Source: Orrella dioscoreae (GTDB taxonomy: Bacteria > Pseudomonadota > Gammaproteobacteria > Burkholderiales > Burkholderiaceae_B). Taken from it: DNA of 64,000 bases. The position numbers and the translations under genes are program-made. Under the pieces are notes generated by a model, which ran no database searches, was not told where the DNA came from, and worked only from the letters and a program-made list of their open reading frames with translations. The stretch's first letter is position 1, and each line of letters opens with the position of its first letter. Below, piece by piece: positions 29,871 through 37,198 of this stretch. The stretch spans positions 2,604,001-2,668,000 of the forward strand of contig NZ_LT907988.1 of assembly GCF_900089455.2 (NCBI RefSeq), in the 5' to 3' direction.

Positions 29871-31436
29871 ATGGACCTCACGCTTGCGCCCGGCCAACGG
29901 CAGGCCTACCTGGCCCTGGTCGAACAGTACGGCACGCCGCTCTACGTGTACGACGGCGACGCCATCGCGGCCCGCTATCGCCAGCTGCGGGCGGGCCTGC
30001 CGCCCGAGGTCGAGATCTACTACTCCTTGAAGGCCAACCCGAACGTCAGCGTGTGCGCGCTGCTGGGCCGGGAGGGCGCGGGCGCCGAGGTCTCGTCGCT
30101 GGCCGAGCTGGAAACGGCACGCTGGGCGGGCGTGGCCGCAAGGGACACCATCTTCCTCGGCCCAGGCAAGAGCGACGAGGAGTTGCGGGCCTGCGTGGCG
30201 TCGCGGCCCCTGGCGGTCATCGTCGAGTCGCTGCAGGAACTGGCCGCGCTGGAACGGCATGCCGCGGCGGCCCGCCAGCCGCTGGACATCCTGCTGCGGG
30301 TCAACCCGGCCGCCAGCGCCCGGCATCGCGGCCTGTCCATGGGCGGCAAGCCCAGGCAATTCGGCATCGACGAAGAGACCGTGCTGGCCAGCGCCGCCAC
30401 CTTGCGCGCCTTGCAATGGCTGCGCCCGCGCGGCCTGCACGTGTTCTTCGGCACCCGTTTCCTGGACTACACCGAGATCGTCGCCAATACGCAGCGGGTG
30501 TTCGAACTGGTGCATGCCTACGAGGCCGCCACCGGGCTGGCCGCCGACATCGTGGGCATCGGCGGCGGCTTCGGCGTGGCCTATTACGACAACGAGACCG
30601 ACCTGGACATCCGGGCGCTGCTGCCCGCGTTGTCGGACACCGTCAGGCACTTCCTGGCTGGCCGGGGCGCCACCCGCATCATCACCGAGCAGGGGCGCTA
30701 CCTGACCGCCGAAAGCGGCGCGTTCCTGACCCGGGTGCGCTATGCGAAACCCTCGCGCGGGCAGGTGTACGCGGTCGTCGACGGCGGCACCAACCACCAC
30801 CTGAGCGCCGTGGGTGTCGGCAACGTGCTGAAGAGGGATTTTCCGCTGGTGTCGCTGGCGCCGGCGGGCGACCGTGCCACGGTGCCCGTCACGGTTGCCG
30901 GCCCCTTGTGCACGCCCAGCGACGTGCTGGCCAGGAAGGTCCCCCTTCCCGATCCCGAACCTGGCGACCTCCTGGCCGTGCTGCGATCAGGCGCCTACGG
31001 CCCGTCCGCCTCGCCCGGCCTTTTCCTCGGCCACGGCTTCCCGGCGGAGGTCCTGCTGCGCAACGGCGACTCGCACCTGGTGCGCCGCCGCGACACGCCG
31101 CGGGACGTGCTCGCGCCGCAGCGGCTGGCGACCCCGTTTGCTTCCCTTCCTTCCTTACCTGACGAGGCTTCCATGACCCGATCCACCATCGTGCACACCC
31201 TAGGCGCCGTCATCTCGCGCGTCACCGGCCAGGAGACAGGCGAGGTCTCGGAGCGCACCCGCGTCTTCGACGACCTGAACCTGGACTCCATCTCCATCCT
31301 CGAAGTCCTCGTGGCGCTGGAGAGCGAATTCGGCATCGATGTCGACCCCGACGCGCTCACCGCGCAGGACCTGGAAACGCTGGGTGCCGTCGCCAACTAC
31401 GTCGAGGCGCGCCTGCCCGAAACGCAGCGCGGCTGA
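29871..31436 (+). CDS. PLP-dependent decarboxylase fused to a C-terminal acyl carrier domain
   Basis: Product of 521 residues from the ATG at 29871, preceded by GAAGGAG. Residues 1 to about 415 form a fold-type III decarboxylase (DapDC/ornithine/BtrK group). Schiff-base Lys54 lies in IYYSLKANPNVS, with the Gly-rich PLP-phosphate loop GIGGGFGVAYY, EQGRYLTAESG, and the dimer-interface pair in GPLCTPSD (Cys, Asp). After a linker (SLPSLPDEAS) an ACP domain fills the last about 87 residues, with its Ser in LNLDSISILEVLVALES. BtrK decarboxylates glutamyl-ACP to 4-aminobutyryl-ACP; here enzyme and carrier are one chain. An internal ATG at 31173 after GAGG could also give free ACP. Confidence 0.88.
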   Translation: MDLTLAPGQRQAYLALVEQYGTPLYVYDGDAIAARYRQLRAGLPPEVEIYYSLKANPNVSVCALLGREGAGAEVSSLAELETARWAGVAARDTIFLGPGKSDEELRACVASRPLAVIVESLQELAALERHAAAARQPLDILLRVNPAASARHRGLSMGGKPRQFGIDEETVLASAATLRALQWLRPRGLHVFFGTRFLDYTEIVANTQRVFELVHAYEAATGLAADIVGIGGGFGVAYYDNETDLDIRALLPALSDTVRHFLAGRGATRIITEQGRYLTAESGAFLTRVRYAKPSRGQVYAVVDGGTNHHLSAVGVGNVLKRDFPLVSLAPAGDRATVPVTVAGPLCTPSDVLARKVPLPDPEPGDLLAVLRSGAYGPSASPGLFLGHGFPAEVLLRNGDSHLVRRRDTPRDVLAPQRLATPFASLPSLPDEASMTRSTIVHTLGAVISRVTGQETGEVSERTRVFDDLNLDSISILEVLVALESEFGIDVDPDALTAQDLETLGAVANYVEARLPETQRG

Positions 31437-31448
31437 AAGGAGCCCGTC

Positions 31449-32261
31449 ATGCAGATCGTCCATGCCCGACACGTGCGCCTGCCCGCCCGTCCACGACCGG
31501 ACTGGCTGGGCGTCAACCAATCGCTTTACCAGGACCTGCTGGGCCGTCACGGCCGCCAGGTGGATGAAACGCTGCTTGCGCGCGGCAGCTTCCACACCCA
31601 CCAGGACCTGGCGGACGCGCTGCTGGCCGAGGCCTTGCCCCGCCAGCCGCAACTCATCCTGGTGGCCCAGGCCCTGCCCGACCTGCTGCCCTTCACGGCG
31701 GTCGCGCCCTACATCGACCACCTGCTGCATGGCAACGGCACGCAGACGCTCTGCCTGGGCGTGTCGCAGACAGGCATCGCCGCGCCCTTCGTGGCCTTGC
31801 GGATCGCCGCGGCCTACGCCGGACAGTCGCCTTATCGCGACGCCGCGATCTTCATCCTGGAACAGGCCACCCTGCCCGCCTCGCGCCCCGGCGTCGATGC
31901 CGGCAACCTCGCGGATACCGGCGTGCTGCTGCTGACCGGCAGCGGCGGTGGCGGACGGCATCTGCCCTTGCACGTGCGCCGCGCGCCGGATGCCGCCACG
32001 CTGGAAAGCCTGGTGCGCGAGATCCTGGCGCAAGCGCCCGGCGACGCGCCCGAACACGTGATCCTGGGGCATGCCTTGCCCTGGGAAGGGCTGGGCGTGC
32101 CGGTGACACGGGCGCGTCCAGACCAATACACCACGGGTGTGTGGAGCGCGCTGGCGGCGCTGGATCCGCCGGTGCGACGCGTGCTCGTGGCCGACGCGGA
32201 CCCCGGCTCGGGAGACTATCACCTGGCCGTGCTGGCCTCGCCGGCCACGGCCGCCCACTGA
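31449..32261 (+). CDS. Degenerate KAS III-like (thiolase-fold) protein with Gln at the nucleophile position
   Basis: Protein of 270 residues, shorter than the about 320-330 of KAS III. The N-terminal half follows the thiolase pattern: LILVAQALPDLLPFTAV, then QTLCLGVSQTGIAAPFVAL, where FabH has AAACAGF. The nucleophile Cys is aligned with Gln107. The C-terminal half is compressed but keeps an RRVLVADADPGSGDYHLAVL ending similar to the closing strand of KAS III. No catalytic His or Asn can be placed with confidence. Cys-to-Gln changes occur in decarboxylating KSQ domains and in chain-length factors, so a decarboxylase or non-catalytic partner role is possible. It is 12 bp after the decarboxylase-ACP gene. 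Assignment to the superfamily is by pattern only. Confidence 0.6.
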   Translation: MQIVHARHVRLPARPRPDWLGVNQSLYQDLLGRHGRQVDETLLARGSFHTHQDLADALLAEALPRQPQLILVAQALPDLLPFTAVAPYIDHLLHGNGTQTLCLGVSQTGIAAPFVALRIAAAYAGQSPYRDAAIFILEQATLPASRPGVDAGNLADTGVLLLTGSGGGGRHLPLHVRRAPDAATLESLVREILAQAPGDAPEHVILGHALPWEGLGVPVTRARPDQYTTGVWSALAALDPPVRRVLVADADPGSGDYHLAVLASPATAAH

Positions 32262-32303
32262 TCCATTGATGCCTGCCCTTACCCCGTCTTTCGCGAGGAC
32301 GCG

Positions 32304-33044
32304 ATGACAGACCCTGCCCTGCTCGCCAGCCGCTCCCTGAGACCGGCAGGCTTCCACGCGTCCGCCGCCGGCGCCCTTGTCTTCTTTCCCCACGCGGGCG
32401 CTGCGGCCGCCAGCGGCAGGCGCCTGCTCGAACATCTGGACGGGACCCTGGCGGGCCTGGCCGTCCAGTATCCCGGCAAGGGCGACCGCAAGCAGGAAGC
32501 CGAGCCTCACGCCATCGAGGACCTCGCCGCCGACATCGTGGAGGACCTGGCGCAGGCGGGCCTGCTGGCGGGGCCACCCCTGACCCTCTACGGACACAGC
32601 ATGGGCGCGGCGGTGGCCTTCGAAGCCGCGCTGCAGCTGGAGGCCGTCGGGCACGTCCCCCGGCTCGTGTGCGTCTCGGGCAGGCGGGCGCCCTCGGTCT
32701 CGCTGGGCTTCACCCTTCCGCTGAGCGACGCGGTGATCCTGCGCAACATCGAGGCCGGCGCGGGGGTGCCGGCAGAGGTCCTGCGCAGCCCCAAGTTCCG
32801 CGACGCCCTGATCGCGGGGGTGCGCAACGACTACACGATGAACGTGGCCTACCACCGGCCACCCGACGCCGCCCTGCGCGCGCCGTTGCGCTTCCTGCTG
32901 TCGGATGCCGATCCCTATGTCGACGAAGCGGCGGCATTGGCCTGGCGCGCCCACGCCGCCGGCGCCTTCGACCTGCTGCACTTCCAGGGCGGGCATTTCT
33001 TCATCGACCAGAACCTGGATGCCGTCGCGCGGGCCTTGCGTTAG
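32304..33044 (+). CDS. Type II thioesterase (alpha/beta hydrolase)
   Basis: External thioesterase of 246 residues. The family opening [15 protein letters not shown] is clear; the nucleophile elbow is LYGHSMGAAVAFE (Ser), the Asp is in LLSDADPYVDE, and the His in FQGGHFFIDQ. Type II thioesterases clear misprimed carrier proteins in NRPS and PKS systems, and some release products. Since the cluster has no other release domain, this one may do both. It is the last gene of the run; 135 bp of AT-richer DNA separate it from the next gene. Confidence 0.92.
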   Translation: MTDPALLASRSLRPAGFHASAAGALVFFPHAGAAAASGRRLLEHLDGTLAGLAVQYPGKGDRKQEAEPHAIEDLAADIVEDLAQAGLLAGPPLTLYGHSMGAAVAFEAALQLEAVGHVPRLVCVSGRRAPSVSLGFTLPLSDAVILRNIEAGAGVPAEVLRSPKFRDALIAGVRNDYTMNVAYHRPPDAALRAPLRFLLSDADPYVDEAAALAWRAHAAGAFDLLHFQGGHFFIDQNLDAVARALR

Positions 33045-33179
33045 GGGCGTCGGCGCGTGCGGGCCGGCAATGTTTTTATTCCAAAACAATACATAAACAA
33101 TCGTGCGTATAGATTAGTATCGTCGGACATTGTCACACCTGGCGATTCGCCGGGCCCGTCCCCTTCCCGTCCCGCGCAC

Positions 33180-34169
33180 ATGATCCGCTTCCAGCCCACC
33201 CGCCGCCGCATCCTTTCCCTGGGTGCCGCCAGCCTGCTCGGCGCCGCCGTCCTGCCCCGGCCGGCGCGCGCCAATCCGGTCTTTCCCTCCAAGCCGGTAC
33301 GCATCGTCCTTCCCTATCTCACCAGCGGTCCCAACGGCATCGCCACCCGCATCCTGGCCGACCAGTTGTCCGAGCAATGGGGCGTGCCCGTGATCGTCGA
33401 CAGCAAGCCCGGCGGCAACGGCACGATCGGCGCCTTGGCCGCCAAGGAGGCCGCCGCCGACGGCTACACCCTGCTGTCGGGCGCCATGTTCGTGGTGCTC
33501 AATCCCCTCATCGATACGCAGACGCGCTTCGCCACCGGCGACTTCCTGCCCATCGCGAGCTTCGGCGCGCCGCCCAACGTGATCGTGGTGCGCGAAGACT
33601 CGCCGTGGCGTTCGCTGGAAGACCTGGTGGCCGCGGCCCGCAAGGCGCCCGGCCGGCTTGCCACCCCGCATCCGGGCGTCGGCAGCTCGGTGCATCTGGG
33701 ACTGAGCCTGTTCCTGAAGGACGCGGGCATCGAGGCCATCGTGGCGCCGTACAAGGGCTCGCCCCCTTATGTCGTGGACCTGCTGGGCGGGCAGCTGGAT
33801 TTCGCCTTCCTCAGCGTGCAGTTGGCGCTGCCGCAGGTCCAGGGCGGCAAGCTGCGCGTGCTGGCCACGGTTTCGAACCAGCGGCTGGCGGAGCTTCCCG
33901 AGGTCCCCACGCTGGCCGAGGCGGGCTATCCGCAGGCCGTGGTCACGCCGTGGTCGGGACTCTTCGCGCGCGCAGGCACCCCCGAGGACGTGCTGCAGGC
34001 CTTGCGGCGCGCCACGCAGGAGGCCTTGGCGAATGCCCAGGTGCAGCAGAAATACCGCCAGATGTATGCCGAACTCCCGCAGGACCCCCTGCAGTTCGGC
34101 GCGCTGGTCAGCGCCGAGGAAACGCGTTGGCGCGGGATTGTCGCCAGCCGCGCCATCCAGGATCTTTGA
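33180..34169 (+). CDS. Bug-family periplasmic solute-binding protein (tripartite tricarboxylate transporter type)
   Basis: Extracytoplasmic receptor of 329 residues from the ATG at 33180. The N-terminus has a Tat-like signal (RRRILSLGAASLLGAAVLP, then ARA). The mature part has the Bug hallmarks FPSKPVRIVLPYLTSGPNG and VDSKPGGNGTIGALAAKEAAADGYTLL. Bug proteins are greatly expanded in Bordetella and usually bind organic acids for TctAB permeases, most as orphans. No TctA or TctB is nearby. There is no good Shine-Dalgarno before the ATG. It is probably separate from the upstream biosynthetic cluster, although it lies just behind it on the same strand. Confidence 0.9.
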   Translation: MIRFQPTRRRILSLGAASLLGAAVLPRPARANPVFPSKPVRIVLPYLTSGPNGIATRILADQLSEQWGVPVIVDSKPGGNGTIGALAAKEAAADGYTLLSGAMFVVLNPLIDTQTRFATGDFLPIASFGAPPNVIVVREDSPWRSLEDLVAAARKAPGRLATPHPGVGSSVHLGLSLFLKDAGIEAIVAPYKGSPPYVVDLLGGQLDFAFLSVQLALPQVQGGKLRVLATVSNQRLAELPEVPTLAEAGYPQAVVTPWSGLFARAGTPEDVLQALRRATQEALANAQVQQKYRQMYAELPQDPLQFGALVSAEETRWRGIVASRAIQDL

Positions 34170-34222
34170 TGCGGCCGGCGCTCCCCCTGGCCGGCCAGCC
34201 GGCGACGGCCCGCGGGCCCGCT

Positions 34223-34876
34223 TCAGGCGATGGCCGGCTTGCGCCTGCGGCCGCGGGGCGCGGCCACGGCTTGCGCCAGCACCCGCTGGCGAGACAGCAG
34301 GCGCGCGGTCTTGAAAAGCGCATCGTCGCCCATCAGCGAGGCGACGTTGGCAGAGGTCTGGTAAGCCAGGAGCGAAAACGCCAGCGCCTGCACGTCGGTA
34401 TCGGGCAGCAGCTGGCCGGCTTCCTTCGCGGCCTCTATCCATTCGCGCAGGCGCGCCAGCCCGGCGTGCCGGTAGCTGTTGATCGTGTCGCGGATCTTGC
34501 CTGGACGCGCCCGGTATTCACTGCTGACCGCGTTCAGGAAACATCCGCCGGGCAGCACCCGGGCTTCCACGAAATCAAACCAGTTGTCGATCCAGGCAAG
34601 CAGGCGGTCCAGCGGCGTGCGCCTGGCCGCGGCCGGCAGCACCACCGCCTCGCGGAACCGTTCCATGACGCGCAGGAAGGTGGCGATCTGCAGCGACTCC
34701 TTGTCGCCAAACAGCACGGTGATATTGCCTTTGCTGACGCCCGCCTCGGTGGCCAGGCGGCCGATGGTGATGCCCTCGAGGCCCTCGACCGAGGCGATCG
34801 CGATGGCGTGATCCAGGATGTGCGCCCGCGAACGGTCGCCGCGCAGGCGGCGGCCGTCGGTTTCTTCAGTCGTCAT
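34223..34876 (-). CDS. TetR-family transcriptional regulator
   Basis: Regulator of 217 residues. The N-terminal helix-turn-helix is residues about 15-60 (ILDHAIAIASVEGLEGITI then LATEAGVSKGNITVLF), and a C-terminal ligand domain follows (NWFDFVEARVLPGGCFL). The tail is very basic (PRGRRRKPAIA). It is divergent from the cysteine-dioxygenase/rhodanese gene across a 69-bp gap that contains a perfect inverted repeat, so it most likely represses that operon and itself. The inducer is unknown; a sulfur compound would fit the neighbours. Confidence 0.92.
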   Translation of the reverse strand: MTTEETDGRRLRGDRSRAHILDHAIAIASVEGLEGITIGRLATEAGVSKGNITVLFGDKESLQIATFLRVMERFREAVVLPAAARRTPLDRLLAWIDNWFDFVEARVLPGGCFLNAVSSEYRARPGKIRDTINSYRHAGLARLREWIEAAKEAGQLLPDTDVQALAFSLLAYQTSANVASLMGDDALFKTARLLSRQRVLAQAVAAPRGRRRKPAIA

Positions 34877-34889
34877 GGTGGCTGTTCCT

Positions 34890-34905
34890 GACCTTCAATA
34901 AGGTC
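34890..34905. promoter_or_regulatory. Inverted repeat, probable TetR operator
   Basis: GACCTT-CAAT-AAGGTC is a perfect 6-bp inverted repeat in the 69-bp gap between tetR (start 34876, minus) and the dioxygenase-rhodanese gene (start 34946, plus). Its position suits simultaneous control of both divergent promoters. Confidence 0.6.
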
Positions 34906-34945
34906 GTCTGTACGTTTTTTTTCATCATAGCAGGCCCTATTTTCC

Positions 34946-37198
34946 ATGTCCGCGATTTCCGACACCCCCCTGACGTCGAGCGCGCTGTCCCTGCGCCGGG
35001 GCGACGCCGTGCGCGACCTGATCGCCGCCACCCGCCACTTGCCGCGCGCGCCCGACGGGCGTCCCGCTGACCTGGCGGAAGTGGCCCGCCTGCTCACCCG
35101 CCTGGCCTTGCGCACCGAGCTCTTTCCCGCGGCCGACTTCCCGACCGATCCCACCCGGACCACGACCTTCTATCGCCTGGCGGAAGACCCCGACGGCGGC
35201 CATGCCCTGTACGTCTCGGCCAGCCTGCCCGGCCGCAAGCAGTTGCCGCACGACCACACGACCTGGGCCGTCATCGCCGGCATCCGGGGCCTGGAGCGCA
35301 ACGTGGTCTACCAGCGCCACCCCGCGCCGGAAGCAGGCCGCTACATCTTGTCGGAACAGGCCGCGGTCACGGTCGGCCCCGGCGACGCCGTGACCTTGGC
35401 GCCCGAGGCCTATCACACCACCGAGATCGTCGGCGACACCCCCGCGCTGCACCTGCATTTCTATGGCTTGAGCCAGGAGCGGATGGTGGACCGGGTCAAG
35501 TTCGACGGCCCCGAAGGCGGCGTGCCCGTCCCGGTTCCCGTCCCGACCCAGATCCGCCATCCCGTCGTCTCGGTCCAGGCGCTGCGCACCTGGCTGCAAG
35601 GTGTCGAGCCCGTCGCCGTCCTGGACGTCCGCGACGAAGCCGCCTACGCCCGCGGCCATCTGATGCAGGCCTCGAATGCACCGCTGGGCCGCCTGCCCTG
35701 GCTGGCGCCCGTGCTGCTGCCCGCGCCGGGCACGCTGATCGTCGTGGCCGACGAAGACGAAGCGCAGGACCTGGCCCACGCCGCCGCGGCCCGGCTGGTC
35801 AGGCAGGGCTACACGAACGTTTCGGTGCTGCGCGGCGGCACGCGGGCCTGGCAGGCCGCCGGCCTTGCGCTCTACCAGGGTGTGCACGTGCCGGGCAAGG
35901 CGCTGGCCGAACTGTCGCGCCTGGCGCTGTCCATCCCGGAGGTGGACGTGCCCACGTTCCGCCGCTGGCAGGCCGAGGGCCGCCCTGTGCGCCTGCTGGA
36001 TGTGCGTCCGCACGAGGAGTACCGGCGCTATTCGATCCCGGGCTCGGTCAACTGTCCCACCGGCACGCTGGCCTTGAGCGTGCCGGCACTGGCGCTCGCA
36101 CCGGGCGAAATCCTGGTGGTGCATTGCGCGGGACGCGCGCGCAGCCTGATCGCCGCGCAGACGCTGCTGGCCACCGGACTTCCCCATTCCGTCCATGCCC
36201 TGCGCAACGGCACCATGGACTGGGAACGCAGCGGCGGCACGCTGGCGGTGGGCCAGGACGAGGCGCTCGCGTTGCCTGCCACGTCCAGCTATCCGCAGTG
36301 CGCGCGTGCGGATGTGGTGCGCCTGCGTGCGGGCGTGCCCTATGTCTCGGCCCAGACGGTGGCGGCGTGGCTGGCCGAACCCTGGCGGCCGGTGCACCGG
36401 CTGGACATCCGCGAGCCGGACGAGTTCGAGGCCGGCCACCTGCCGGGCTGGCGCAACGCGCCGGGCGGCCAGTTGCTGCACACCCTGGATGCGCAGGTCG
36501 CCGCGCGCAACGCGCGCATCGTGCTGGTTGACTGGGACGGCGTGCGCGCGCCCTATGTCGCAGCCTGGCTGGCCGCCTGGGCCCGGCACGATGTGGCCCT
36601 GTTGCGGCCGGATGCCCGCGCGCTGTTGCAGGCCGGCGCCGATTTCGCGCCGCTACGCCGCGTGAACGACCAGGCCGCGCCCTGGATCGGCCCGGCCGCG
36701 CTTGCCGCTGGCCTGGCGGCCGGCGGCGCGGCCGTCTTCGATGTCGGCCGCAGCATCCACTACCAGGACTGGCACATCGCCGGCGCCCGCCATGCCACGC
36801 TGGGCAGTCTGCGCGCGTGGTTGGCGCAAGGACACGGCGCGGGCCTGCGCATCGTGCTCAGCGCGGACGACAGCGCGCATGCCCAATCCCTTGCCGCGGA
36901 ACTGCGCGACGCTGGCCATGCCGATGTCCTGGCCCTGCTGGGCGGGAATCGCCGCTGGCGGCGCGAAGGCCGTCCAGGGGAAAGCGAGGGCGCCAGCCTG
37001 CCGGGGACCGAGGATGCCTGGCGCGGCCCGCACACCCTGCGCGACGCGGCCGCGCGCGCGGCGGCGTTTGCCGAATACGTGGCGTGGGAAGCCGACCTGC
37101 CCAGGCAGCTGGCCGATGCCGGCGACGATGACTGGGACCCCGCGCGCGCGCCTGCGCCGCCCGGGGCGGGAACGGGAGACCGGCATGCCCTGGCCTGA
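34946..37198 (+). CDS. Cysteine dioxygenase-like cupin fused to several rhodanese domains
   Basis: Large fusion of 750 residues. Residues about 1-190 are a thiol-dioxygenase cupin (cysteine or 3-mercaptopropionate dioxygenase type), with iron ligands His102 and His104 in LPHDHTTWAVI and a third His at 157 (PEAYHTTE). Rhodanese-like domains follow at about 207-307, 335-430, 467-560 and 585-700. Only the second keeps the active Cys, Cys394 in VVHCAGRARS; the first and third have acidic residues there (VVADEDEAQ, LVDWDGVRA). The protein may oxidise a thiol to a sulfinate and then transfer sulfane sulfur. It heads a run of overlapping genes and is divergent from tetR. The exact thiol is unknown. 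Confidence 0.82.
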   Translation: MSAISDTPLTSSALSLRRGDAVRDLIAATRHLPRAPDGRPADLAEVARLLTRLALRTELFPAADFPTDPTRTTTFYRLAEDPDGGHALYVSASLPGRKQLPHDHTTWAVIAGIRGLERNVVYQRHPAPEAGRYILSEQAAVTVGPGDAVTLAPEAYHTTEIVGDTPALHLHFYGLSQERMVDRVKFDGPEGGVPVPVPVPTQIRHPVVSVQALRTWLQGVEPVAVLDVRDEAAYARGHLMQASNAPLGRLPWLAPVLLPAPGTLIVVADEDEAQDLAHAAAARLVRQGYTNVSVLRGGTRAWQAAGLALYQGVHVPGKALAELSRLALSIPEVDVPTFRRWQAEGRPVRLLDVRPHEEYRRYSIPGSVNCPTGTLALSVPALALAPGEILVVHCAGRARSLIAAQTLLATGLPHSVHALRNGTMDWERSGGTLAVGQDEALALPATSSYPQCARADVVRLRAGVPYVSAQTVAAWLAEPWRPVHRLDIREPDEFEAGHLPGWRNAPGGQLLHTLDAQVAARNARIVLVDWDGVRAPYVAAWLAAWARHDVALLRPDARALLQAGADFAPLRRVNDQAAPWIGPAALAAGLAAGGAAVFDVGRSIHYQDWHIAGARHATLGSLRAWLAQGHGAGLRIVLSADDSAHAQSLAAELRDAGHADVLALLGGNRRWRREGRPGESEGASLPGTEDAWRGPHTLRDAAARAAAFAEYVAWEADLPRQLADAGDDDWDPARAPAPPGAGTGDRHALA

